In this document: piece after piece, positions 18,169-25,934 of the stretch
Layout of the letters: every line of letters begins with the position of its first letter
Position numbering within the stretch: the first letter of the stretch is position 1
The notes under the pieces: model-generated
Databases searched by the model: none
Told to the model about the DNA's origin: nothing
What the model saw: the letters and a program-made list of their open reading frames with translations, nothing else
Program-made: the position numbers and the translations under genes
NCBI GenBank assembly: GCA_035651635.1
Contig: DASRFK010000171.1
Location: forward strand, 1 to 39,189
Direction of reading: 5' to 3'
Source: JANXQE01 sp035651635
Lineage (GTDB): Bacteria; Verrucomicrobiota; Verrucomicrobiia; Limisphaerales; UBA8199
Length of the DNA stretch: 39,189 bases

Positions 18169-20030
18169 GTGTTGAATCCGATAAACAGTCCCAGGATTTT
18201 CTTCGGATCAGCCACCAGTTCCAACTGGGGGAACTGACCACGGAAGCTTCGCACCCCGTCACCACCAGTCTGAGCCAGACGGCGCAAGCGGACGTGGCTC
18301 AGGCGCTGAAGTTGCTGTTCGACGTCGACCAGGACGTGCTGCGCAAATACGGCGATTTCGTTGGTTCGGGACGGGCCGAACCTGTGGCTCGAACGGTGCT
18401 CGAAGCCGTGAGGAACGGCGGCAAGGTTTTTTTCACTGGTTGCGGCTCGACTGGGCGGTTAAGCATTCAGTTGGTCTCGATCTGGCGTGATTTTTGGCAG
18501 CAACAAGCCGCCCGCGGGATGAAGTGGAGTTCCGCGGCCACCGGACTCGAGCATCGGGCGTTGGCCGTGATGGCCGGGGGGGACTACGCGTTGATCAAAG
18601 CGGTCGAGGGTTTCGAGGATTTCACCGCCTTTGGCAAAAAGCAGCTCGGCGATTTAGGAGTGTCAGCTCGCGACATCGTTTTTGCCATCACCGAAGGTGG
18701 CGAAACCTCGTTTGTGATCGGCACGGCCTGGAAGGGCGTCGAAGTCGGCGCAAAGGTTTACTTCGTTTATAACAATCCCGACGACGTGCTGTGCCGCACG
18801 GTGCAGCGCAGCCGGGAGATTATCGAAGACCCGCGCGTCGAGAAGTTAAACCTGACCACGGGTCCGATGGCCATTACCGGCTCAACGCGGATGCAGGCTA
18901 CGACGATCCAGCTGTGCGTATTGATGACGATTCTGGAAATGGTCGTGCGCGATCTCCTGCGTGATCTGGAACCGGCCAGCGCCTTTGCATGCTCCGCGAG
19001 CGATGTTTGCGCTCAATTCCTCAAAGCCCTGACCGAGCTGCAAGCCAGCTTGAAAAGTCCGGCATTGCTTGCCCAACTCGCCCGGTTGGTGTCGCTCGAG
19101 GAGGCCACGTATCGCGCAGGCCGCAAAAACAATTACTTCGCTGATCGGTTTGCGATCGACGTCCTGACCGACACCACGGAACGGTCACCCACTTACTGCA
19201 CCCCGCCTTTCAGGAAGTTTGACGACCGGACGGCAAGCGAGTCGTGGGCATTTCTGTTTGTGCCACCGCCGGACAGCGCCGAGGCGTGGCGGCAGATCAT
19301 CAAACGCGAGCCGGCATGCGTTGAGTGGAGCGAGGCCGAACTAGCTGAACTGGTCGGCCCCGAGAAACTGGCCGCCACGCGTGAAACGCTGCGCAAAATC
19401 AGTTATGCCGAACTAATGCGTTTCAAAGTGGGGCTGGATGGCCTGAAGGCCCGTCCCATGTCCATCGGTGACCTCTCAGTGGCCGTGGTCTCCGAGCGCG
19501 AGCAGGGGTCATTGCTCGAACCCCAAGGGTTTTATCGTCGAGAATTGGAAGCGGCGAACGCCGCCGGCGCTCGCGCGGGTTTAATCTTTTTTGGCAGTCG
19601 AAACAGCAACCGGGCAGTGAACGAATTCCTCGCCAAATGGCCGGTTCGCTGCGAGGCCGTTCTGGTAGAAGCGCCGGAAACGGATCTTTTACTGGATGGA
19701 GTGACGCGGGCAGCGGTCAAGACCTTGCTCAATACCCTTTCGACCTGCACGATGGTTCGCCTGGGCAGAGTGATGGGCAATTACATGATTTGGGTCGTGC
19801 CCAGCAATCTCAAGCTCATCGATCGAGCGACGCGTTACATTCGCAATTTGACCAACTTCAGTTATCCCGACGCAAACCGGCTGTTGTTTGAGGTGATCGA
19901 ATACGTTGCGCCACGGATGAAGGCCGACCGGGCTTATCCGCCCGTGGTCGGATTGGCGGTGCTGAGAGCGCACGACGGACTCTCGAACAAGGAAGCCGAA
20001 AAACGATTAGCGCGGGATGCCGCCGGGTGA
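18165..20030 (+). CDS. Double-SIS-domain protein of the MurQ/glucokinase-regulator type
   Basis: A cytosolic protein of 621 residues with two sugar isomerase (SIS) modules. The first carries FFTGCGSTGRLS (about 89-100), an AEG-like KAVEGFED segment and ITGSTRMQATTIQL near 237-250, matching the MurQ signature (GSTRMKAGT). The second starts near 470 (GLIFFGSRNSNRAV). It ends with GNYMIWVVPSNLKLIDRATR, like the GNLMVDVxxxNxKL end of MurQ. Bacterial MurQ is about 300 residues with one SIS domain; the mammalian glucokinase regulatory protein GCKR is about 625 residues with two, so this is closer in architecture to GCKR. It may be a MurNAc-6-phosphate etherase or a phosphosugar-sensing regulator. 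I cannot tell which. It is coupled to thpR through ATGA. Confidence 0.82.
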   Translation: MSVESDKQSQDFLRISHQFQLGELTTEASHPVTTSLSQTAQADVAQALKLLFDVDQDVLRKYGDFVGSGRAEPVARTVLEAVRNGGKVFFTGCGSTGRLSIQLVSIWRDFWQQQAARGMKWSSAATGLEHRALAVMAGGDYALIKAVEGFEDFTAFGKKQLGDLGVSARDIVFAITEGGETSFVIGTAWKGVEVGAKVYFVYNNPDDVLCRTVQRSREIIEDPRVEKLNLTTGPMAITGSTRMQATTIQLCVLMTILEMVVRDLLRDLEPASAFACSASDVCAQFLKALTELQASLKSPALLAQLARLVSLEEATYRAGRKNNYFADRFAIDVLTDTTERSPTYCTPPFRKFDDRTASESWAFLFVPPPDSAEAWRQIIKREPACVEWSEAELAELVGPEKLAATRETLRKISYAELMRFKVGLDGLKARPMSIGDLSVAVVSEREQGSLLEPQGFYRRELEAANAAGARAGLIFFGSRNSNRAVNEFLAKWPVRCEAVLVEAPETDLLLDGVTRAAVKTLLNTLSTCTMVRLGRVMGNYMIWVVPSNLKLIDRATRYIRNLTNFSYPDANRLLFEVIEYVAPRMKADRAYPPVVGLAVLRAHDGLSNKEAEKRLARDAAG

Positions 20031-20038
20031 GTAAAGCC

Positions 20039-20296
20039 TCAGCCGCAGACTAAAGTCTCCGGCAACGAGAGCTGCAAGCTATAATTTCGACCCACCTCTG
20101 AGCCGAAGCACAAGACCAACTCAACTTCGCGCAGTTCATGACGCAAGCAGGCGGTCATCGCTTTGGCGATATCGGAATACTCTTGAGCCCTCCGCGATTC
20201 GTGGGTCCAGCCACCTGGTTGGAAGTACTGCCCGGTCGTTTTGCTCTGAATCAGATACGTCAAGAGACGAGTATTGGAAAACCATCTCGGCCACAT
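20039..20296 (-). CDS. Small hypothetical protein
   Basis: An 85-codon frame with a protein-like core: TYLIQSKTTGQYFQPGGWT, then AQEYSDIAKAMTACLRH and REVELVLCFG. I recall similar short verrucomicrobial proteins (YLVKxxxTGxYFQxxxxW pattern) but can give no family name. The true start may be later than ATG 20296, at the TTG just before TYLIQ. The last residues (PETLVCG) are read through a small palindrome (AGACTAAAGTCT). The rest of the gap, 20297-20419, shows no gene. Confidence 0.5.
   Translation of the reverse strand: MWPRWFSNTRLLTYLIQSKTTGQYFQPGGWTHESRRAQEYSDIAKAMTACLRHELREVELVLCFGSEVGRNYSLQLSLPETLVCG
20047..20058. repeat. AGACT/AGTCT palindrome
   Basis: AGACT-aa-AGTCT, the same core as the palindromes at 22408-22423 and 22536-22565. 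It lies at the 3' end of the small minus-strand frame and just after the double-SIS gene. Confidence 0.5.
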
Positions 20297-20419
20297 TCCA
20301 AGGAAAACTTATCGGCACTTATTCACAATCTATTCACGAAGCCGGGAGCGGGGTGAATACCCTACTTGGCGAGGCCCTTGACTCCAGGGCAGACTGGCGA
20401 TGGTAACAGGAGCAAATTT

Positions 20420-20698
20420 ATGGCTAAACAAACGAAGAACTCCAAAAAGCAGACGTTTCGTTTTTCCGCGCCGGGGGCGAGCAGTGTGTTATTAGTGGGC
20501 GATTTTACGCAGTGGCAGCAACAGCCAATACCGATGCACAAAGACGGAGATGGAGTGTGGATAGCTTCTGTTGATCTCCCGCCCGGAAAGTATACCTATC
20601 GATTTATCGTCGATTCCGAGTGGCGCGATGATCCGGATTGCACGTTGCGTGTGCCGAATCCGTTCGGTGGGCACGATAATGTGCGTGAAGCCGCCTGA
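20420..20698 (+). CDS. Small CBM48/AMPK-type glycogen-binding domain protein
   Basis: A 92-residue protein consisting of one isoamylase N-terminal/AMPK-beta-like domain. Visible features are FSAPGASSVLLVGDFTQWQQ, then GVWIASVDLPPGKYTYRFIV and DDPDCTLRVPNPFGGHDNV. Such domains bind alpha-glucans; standalone copies in bacteria have no defined role, and linking it to glycogen metabolism is inference. The start is well supported: AGGAG at 20408-20412 lies 7 bases before ATG 20420. It converges with the Tat protein gene, with about 10 bases between stops. Confidence 0.9.
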   Translation: MAKQTKNSKKQTFRFSAPGASSVLLVGDFTQWQQQPIPMHKDGDGVWIASVDLPPGKYTYRFIVDSEWRDDPDCTLRVPNPFGGHDNVREAA

Positions 20699-20708
20699 CC
20701 GGCCTGGA

Positions 20709-22304
20709 TCAGACCTTCAATATCTCTCTGGCTTCAGCCATTCCGGGCGCCGGCCGACCGAATTCGCTGGCCGTGACCCGCGCCAGGGCAACTAACTGCC
20801 GCCAGCGAAAAGCCTGACGCGTGCTCCCAAACTCCTCGGTCACGGTTCGATAGTATTTCTCCGCATGCAGGGAACCGTCTTCACTCACCGCGTAACGCAA
20901 AAGGAGATCAAAGACCGGCCGGGCAGGATGCCCGAGGCTGCCATATCGCGAGATGGTGGCCGCGGCATGTGCCTGGAGATTTTGGCGGATCGCCTCATCG
21001 GCTTCCCTGAGCAGTTGTTCCGGATCGGTCGAGCTGATTTGATTGACGTGATAAACGGTTGGCAGGGGTTGCCAGGCCAGGAAGTCACCGCCTCGAGCGA
21101 CCCGGTCCAGGGCGACTTGATACGCGCCAAGAACCAGGCAGGCATAGGTATTTCTGACGTTGCTCACGCGCGCCAAATTGCGCCAGGCACAGGCGGAGTC
21201 GCAGGCGTGTACGCCAATGCTGTCGCCGTGAACGCTGCCGGGTGGTTTGCCCGGTGATTCTTCCCCGGGCGGACGGCCGCGATCGCGCAAGATTAGCTGA
21301 TTGGCAGCTAATGAAATGGCTTCGCCAATTTCGGCGGGGGCAAACCCCTCCGCCAGCGCCTGGGCGGCGGCCTGGGCGGCTTGCTCGGGGGACCCCTTGA
21401 AAATTGTTTCGCTTAGTTCCTGCACCCAGGGGTCGTCGGCGGTCCGTGTCCCTGGTTGCCGGTCCAGAAGTTTGTGCTGATCGAGCAGCCTGGCGAGGAT
21501 CGTCCCGGGCTCTCCTTCCTGGGCCCTCTTCGGCCAGGCCTCAGCGTTTATGCAGTAATGAACCGATTGGCGCAGCAGAGTGTGCGCCTGCTCCTTGCCA
21601 ATGAGATCCATCAAGTCCCAGGCGCGGTACGGCAAAACGACCCGGTGAACTTCCGTATGCTCCTCGACGGCGAAAAGCAACCGGTTAAGGGCGTCCTCAG
21701 GGGAGCCTTGCGCCGCGGCGGCAAAAGCGCGGTCGGCCTCGGCGACATCCTTCTTATGAATCGCCGCGAGCAGTCGTTGCTCTGGATTTTCCGAAAGCCC
21801 CAGAGCTGCGGGTGTGACCCGCTGGAGGACCTCGGCTTTGCGCCCGCCTTTTTCCTGAATCCTCCTGGTATTTCGATATAGCACCTTCAGCACCGGGAGA
21901 GGCTGCTGCGCCGCCGGCAACTCCGCCGCCATGTGCAACGCCGGCGCCAGGGCCATCATCGTGTGGAATCCGACATAATCTTCACCGCCGAAAGTGCGGG
22001 CGTTGGCCAGCGCGGCGGCGGCTACCAGGCGTTTAAGGTCGCATCCAGCCCTGAGCTTCTCGCCCAAACCGGGTAGCAGCCGCTCGACCGGCGTTTCTTG
22101 CATGTACTGGACGAGCGGCTCGAGTGGACCAAACTCAAGCGCGTTAGTTTCGGGTTCGACCGCGAATGCTTTCGAAAGCCCCAAGTCGGTTGCTGCTGAG
22201 GAGCCCACTGTGGCGACCAGCATGCCCCGGCCAACTTCGGCTAGAAATCTCCGGCGATTTTGAAAAACGGTCCCGTTGATCGACTTGCTCGGCTGCGGGT
22301 TCAT
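20709..22304 (-). CDS. Tat-exported protein of unknown function
   Basis: A 531-residue protein with a twin-arginine signal: NRRRFLAEVGRG followed by a hydrophobic stretch MLVATVGSSAA. It is therefore probably folded, perhaps with a cofactor, before export. The body is mostly helical, with YVGFHTMMALAPALHMAAEL, many His and Cys residues (HACDSACAW) and a VYHVNQISS segment. I recognise a general similarity to Tat proteins of unknown function from Planctomycetes and Verrucomicrobia, but no named domain. The start ATG 22304 has AAGG about 7 bases upstream. Confidence 0.8.
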   Translation of the reverse strand: MNPQPSKSINGTVFQNRRRFLAEVGRGMLVATVGSSAATDLGLSKAFAVEPETNALEFGPLEPLVQYMQETPVERLLPGLGEKLRAGCDLKRLVAAAALANARTFGGEDYVGFHTMMALAPALHMAAELPAAQQPLPVLKVLYRNTRRIQEKGGRKAEVLQRVTPAALGLSENPEQRLLAAIHKKDVAEADRAFAAAAQGSPEDALNRLLFAVEEHTEVHRVVLPYRAWDLMDLIGKEQAHTLLRQSVHYCINAEAWPKRAQEGEPGTILARLLDQHKLLDRQPGTRTADDPWVQELSETIFKGSPEQAAQAAAQALAEGFAPAEIGEAISLAANQLILRDRGRPPGEESPGKPPGSVHGDSIGVHACDSACAWRNLARVSNVRNTYACLVLGAYQVALDRVARGGDFLAWQPLPTVYHVNQISSTDPEQLLREADEAIRQNLQAHAAATISRYGSLGHPARPVFDLLLRYAVSEDGSLHAEKYYRTVTEEFGSTRQAFRWRQLVALARVTASEFGRPAPGMAEAREILKV

Positions 22305-22407
22305 CCTCAGACCTTACGCCCCGGAGCTTGTCCGGTCAACAGACCAAGCCCGGACCGTGGGATGTGTATGGTCAAAACGTTGAAATGAACTCAGCGGGTT
22401 CTTCAGG

Positions 22408-22423
22408 CAGACTAAAAAGTCTG
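22408..22423. repeat. CAGACT/AGTCTG palindrome
   Basis: CAGACT-aaaa-AGTCTG in the 275-base gap between the Tat protein start and the small membrane protein. Same family as 20047-20058 and 22536-22565. Confidence 0.6.
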
Positions 22424-22535
22424 ACTGGAAGTCCGCAGCGATACCCGAACCGAATCTGGCCCGGGCATGGTCTGTCGTCGGCCGGTGTTCGTCCGGTGCT
22501 GAGGGCAGAATGCCCGCGCGCCGGCATGCGGTACA

Positions 22536-22565
22536 GCAGACTCGAAAGTCGACTCGAAAGTCTGC
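22536..22565. repeat. Palindrome with tandemly duplicated 12-bp core
   Basis: GCAGACT at 22536-22542 pairs with AGTCTGC at 22559-22565. The inside consists of the 12-base imperfect palindrome GACTCGAAAGTC present twice in direct tandem (22539-22550 and 22551-22562). Otherwise 22305-22579 shows no gene. Confidence 0.65.
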
Positions 22566-22579
22566 GCTACGCACCCGGC

Positions 22580-22783
22580 TTACCGCCGGAACCCGAGCAA
22601 GCGCGCTGGCAGGAACAGAATCGCGCGAATCAGGGCGAATATGGCTTCAATGACGATGCCCACGAGACGGAACGGAAGCAGCACGAGCCAGAACAAAGGG
22701 AAGAGCACAACCGCGAGGATGGCCAACGGCCAGCACAGGAGGGCCAGGATGCACCAGCATACAATTAGTAAGAGGAGTTTCAT
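22580..22783 (-). CDS. Small two-helix membrane protein
   Basis: A 67-residue, very hydrophobic protein with two predicted membrane segments (LLLIVCWCILALLCWPLAIL and IEAIFALIRAILFLPARLL) and a basic C-terminus (FRR). AGGG lies 8-11 bases before ATG 22783. The family is not known to me. Similar short Trp/Leu-rich membrane proteins occur in Acidobacteria and Verrucomicrobia. It could be a stress or envelope peptide; nothing in the neighbours settles this. Confidence 0.7.
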   Translation of the reverse strand: MKLLLLIVCWCILALLCWPLAILAVVLFPLFWLVLLPFRLVGIVIEAIFALIRAILFLPARLLGFRR

Positions 22784-22875
22784 TTTTTGAGCCCTAAAAT
22801 TACCTGTGTCAGCTTAAAGCCTGACGGCCTGTTTGGACTATTACAAAAACCTGCCAGGCTTGAAACCGCCCAACC

Positions 22876-23886
22876 TTACGCTTGCTCGCGAATGTGGACC
22901 CAGGTGTGCACGTGCGGCGCCCCGCGGAAATACCACACCATGGCGGGACCTTCAATCTGCCAGACATCCCAAACACCGTCGTTGCCAATGTCAGGATTCT
23001 TGTAAAACGCCAGGTGCAACTTTTCGAAATTGTTTTCTTTGATGAATTTGAGCGCCTGCTCGACGTCCTGCTTGCGAAAAGGAGCGAGCAGGTCGGCAAG
23101 CACCATGTGCACATGGTCCCGTTGATCGGGGGAAAGGTCGCTAATGGGGATGCCTTGCAACTCGCGGCCGTTGAGAGCCACGGTCTCGGTGCCGTGCTCG
23201 CCGCGGGAGCGATTGAGCAAAGCCGCTTCGCGCTGTTTGCCATCCAGCATCTGGAACACCTCGTTGGCGCGTTTGGCTTGGTACCAATAAATGTTTCCCG
23301 GATGATCGGCCGCCTCGTCGTCGCTCAAGGCGGCATGGCCGTAGAAAATCGGGCCGCCGAACGCCGCTCCGGCCACGGAATTGCCATCGCATCGGCGGGT
23401 CACGTGGCGTCCGGTGAGGACGAACTCAAATTTACCCGCGCCAGGCTCGCCAAAGAGCGCAACCGAGCAGGCACCGAAACCTTCCTGGCCAGCGTCGTGC
23501 TCGACCTGCTGCAGCACTTTCTGGGCGTACTCGGGGCTGTGCATTTTGAGGAAAATCTCCCGGATCATCGCTTGTTGGTCCGCTGTAAAATCCTTTCCCA
23601 CGCGTTGCGGTGTGATGAACCAATTGTTGTCGACCTTGGAGCGAAGCGGGTGGTCGAAGGGAAAGAGAATGTTGCGGCGTTGTTCCTCGGTCAGGCTGTG
23701 GAACAGGGTGGCGACCAGGGTTTCGGAGGAAGCGGCGGCTGAAGCCGGGACAGGCCGATCGCCAGCCAGGACCGGCAACGCGCCGGAGCCGGCCACCGCC
23801 AGGCCGGTCAGGGTGGATTTCAGGAAATTGCGCCGAGTGATCTCGCTGCCGGCGCAACAATCACAAAGGAAAGGTTTCGGGCTCAT
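22876..23886 (-). CDS. Tat-exported DUF3500 family protein
   Basis: A 336-residue protein. The Tat signal is ITRRNFLKSTLTGLAVAG, preceded by a short Cys-containing N-terminus (CDCC). The body matches the DUF3500 pattern as I know it: LTEEQRRNILFPFDHPLR near the start, FGEPGAGKFEFVLTGRHVT in the middle, and GPAMVWYFRGAPHVHTWVHI at the end. The role of DUF3500 is unknown. Its conserved histidines suggest metal or ligand binding (inference). Start ATG 23886. The gap 23887-24078 to the divergent gene has no clear promoter. Confidence 0.87.
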   Translation of the reverse strand: MSPKPFLCDCCAGSEITRRNFLKSTLTGLAVAGSGALPVLAGDRPVPASAAASSETLVATLFHSLTEEQRRNILFPFDHPLRSKVDNNWFITPQRVGKDFTADQQAMIREIFLKMHSPEYAQKVLQQVEHDAGQEGFGACSVALFGEPGAGKFEFVLTGRHVTRRCDGNSVAGAAFGGPIFYGHAALSDDEAADHPGNIYWYQAKRANEVFQMLDGKQREAALLNRSRGEHGTETVALNGRELQGIPISDLSPDQRDHVHMVLADLLAPFRKQDVEQALKFIKENNFEKLHLAFYKNPDIGNDGVWDVWQIEGPAMVWYFRGAPHVHTWVHIREQA

Positions 23887-24078
23887 GCTTCATATTAGCA
23901 TGTCGCATGAGAAAGCAAAACCGGAATCGCCCCGCCCAGTACGCCTCTCGACGGCAAAGTCGCAGATCCAACACGTGTTCTTTGCCGCGTGAATGGGGCG
24001 AGCCGTTCTTTGCCGATGACGTTTTCCTTGCTCCGGGCCGCCTCGGAACTATCTTTAGAAACAGTTAGGACCATCGCC

Positions 24079-24411
24079 ATGATCGAGGACACCATCGGAA
24101 AAATCGAAGCCAAGCTTCAGAGCGCCGACACGATCAAGGAAGACCGGCGGCGCGAGCTGGTGCAACTGCTCGGGACGCTGAAGTCCGAAGTCGCGGAGTT
24201 GTCCAAAACCCACGGCGAACAGGCAGAAAGCATCGCCGGTTTTGCCGAGCTGTCCACCCATGAAGCCACCCGGACGGAGCAAAACCCAAGGCTGCTCAAG
24301 CTGTCACTGGAGGGTCTTAGCTCTTCGGTTTCCGAGTTGGAAAACTCGCATCCGCGATTGGTGCAGATCGTCAATGCGATCAGCCACACCCTGTCGAACT
24401 TGGGAATTTAA
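24079..24411 (+). CDS. DUF4404-like small helical protein
   Basis: A 110-residue, all-helical, acidic protein. It begins MIEDTIGKIEAKLQSADTIK and ends LENSHPRLVQIVNAISHTLSNLGI; the SHPxLxxxxNxxxxxLSNxGI end is the DUF4404 hallmark. Heptad-like Leu spacing suggests a coiled coil. The start is ATG 24079 with AGGA 9 bases upstream. An upstream in-frame extension to 23989 lacks a ribosome site. It converges with plsC, with 44 bases between. Function unknown. Confidence 0.82.
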   Translation: MIEDTIGKIEAKLQSADTIKEDRRRELVQLLGTLKSEVAELSKTHGEQAESIAGFAELSTHEATRTEQNPRLLKLSLEGLSSSVSELENSHPRLVQIVNAISHTLSNLGI

Positions 24412-24455
24412 AGGGCCGAGGGGCGGGGACGTCTGGCGGGGACGCCTGCGCTACG

Positions 24456-25112
24456 TTATGGGAAAGACGATTTGTCCTCGTTAGGTTGCAAGCCCGCGAT
24501 CGCCGCCATAATCTCATCCGCCACTTGCTGGTAGATCTCTTTGAGACGCTGCTTGGAACAGACTTTGGCCTCCGCCCGAAGCTGTTCAAAGAGCATCGGT
24601 TCGCCGTACTTCACCACCACTCTGTGCCACGGCCGGGGAAAGCGCATTTCACGGTGATACGCCTCAAAAGTGCCGAATACCCGGACCGGAACAACCGGAG
24701 CCTGTGACTTGATCACCGTAAGGCCGATGCCGGAGCGGGCAGGCTGAAGGCGCCCGTCACGAGTGCGTGTTCCCTCAGGAAAGAGAACGATCGCCCCGCC
24801 GGCGAGCAGGCGGTCAATAATGGCTTTGAGTCCTTTGGCTCCGCCGCCTTCACGGTCGACGGGCACCACCTGCCAGTGGTGGAGGATCCAGCCGAGAACC
24901 GGGAATCGAAATAAATTTTCACGAGCGAGATAGTTGATGCCGCGTTTGATTCCCGCGCCGACCAATGGCGGATCGACAAAACTGGCATGGTTTGAAGCCA
25001 GAATGACCGGTCCGGTCAAGGGGACTCTTTCGGGATTGCAGACCCGCCATCCAAAATAGAATTTGAACAGCGTCCGAAAACCAATCCAGCCGAGGAAATA
25101 AACAGGATTCAT
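24456..25112 (-). CDS. plsC: 1-acyl-sn-glycerol-3-phosphate acyltransferase
   Basis: A membrane-associated enzyme that acylates lysophosphatidate to phosphatidate in phospholipid synthesis. The HX4D motif is NHASFVD and the second substrate motif is FPEGTRTRDG. An N-terminal hydrophobic stretch (FLGWIGFRTLFKFYFGW) should anchor it. 218 residues, normal for the family. I chose ATG 25112 (MNPVYFLGW) over the longer frame to 25133. It follows cmk by 135 bases on the same strand; cmk-plsC adjacency is common in bacteria. Confidence 0.94.
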   Translation of the reverse strand: MNPVYFLGWIGFRTLFKFYFGWRVCNPERVPLTGPVILASNHASFVDPPLVGAGIKRGINYLARENLFRFPVLGWILHHWQVVPVDREGGGAKGLKAIIDRLLAGGAIVLFPEGTRTRDGRLQPARSGIGLTVIKSQAPVVPVRVFGTFEAYHREMRFPRPWHRVVVKYGEPMLFEQLRAEAKVCSKQRLKEIYQQVADEIMAAIAGLQPNEDKSSFP

Positions 25113-25247
25113 GGTCCAGGAACACCGCCACACCGGGACTGGCTCGGTCCACCTGAAGCCACGGTGTTAATGAGCCTGGCCCTGATTGTTGCTTTCCAGG
25201 ATCTCATCCGATTGGCTGATGGACATGCTTACCGAGCAGAAACGGGC

Positions 25248-25919
25248 TCATGATGCCCGAAGCCCGGCCAGCCGCGCGCGGATATCCTCCAGGATCAGGG
25301 CCGTGGTCTGCTGCGCCGTCATTTGGGAGTTATTGATGACCTTGGCACCTAGCGCGATCATCAAAGGAGCCGTCTTGCGCTGGCTGTCACGCAGATCTCT
25401 GGCCGCGAGGTTTTCCTTCACTCCCTCGGCTTCGCGCCGTCGGGATCGTTCTTCCAAATGCGCATCGAGGTAATACTTAAAATCTGTTTCGGGAAAAACG
25501 TTTGTGCCGATGTCCCGGCCTTCCATAACCAGGTTCCCAAAGCGAATGCAATCGCGCTGCGTGTGCTTCATCCAGGCGCGGACTTTGGGCACCGCCGCCA
25601 CGTGGGGCACCGCGGCGCTGACTTCTCCGGTGCGAATCTCCGTCGCGGGATAATAGCCATCCAACGTCAGATGCACGTGTCCGTCAACACATTCCAACTT
25701 GGGTTTCCATTTCGCGCAAGCGCGCGCCACGGCCTTCTCGTCTTCGACATCTATCCGATGCTTCAAACAGTACCAGGCCAGGGTGCGGTACATCGCGCCC
25801 GTATCCACGTAGACAAAGTTCAATGCGCGAGCGACGAGCTTCGCATTGGTGCTTTTACCGCTGGCGCTGGTCCCATCGATGGCGATGACGATTGGATGTG
25901 TCGTTTTCAGTTCGTTCAT
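25248..25919 (-). CDS. cmk: Cytidylate kinase
   Basis: Phosphorylates CMP and dCMP with ATP in the cytoplasm. The P-loop is GTSASGKST (residues 15-23). Other family motifs are VDTGAMYRTLAW, the NMP-binding EGRDIGTNVFPE, and the lid region with DLRDSQRKTAPL. 223 residues is normal. The start ATG 25919 lies 15 bases after the aroA stop, so the two are co-transcribed. Confidence 0.97.
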   Translation of the reverse strand: MNELKTTHPIVIAIDGTSASGKSTNAKLVARALNFVYVDTGAMYRTLAWYCLKHRIDVEDEKAVARACAKWKPKLECVDGHVHLTLDGYYPATEIRTGEVSAAVPHVAAVPKVRAWMKHTQRDCIRFGNLVMEGRDIGTNVFPETDFKYYLDAHLEERSRRREAEGVKENLAARDLRDSQRKTAPLMIALGAKVINNSQMTAQQTTALILEDIRARLAGLRAS

Positions 25920-25934
25920 CCCAGGCTTATCAAC

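Noticed and set aside
20319..20339. DnaA-box-like word TTATTCACA followed by TATTCACGA
   Set aside because: Only one good match, no cluster, no AT-rich unwinding element and no dnaA or gyrB nearby. Not enough for an origin.
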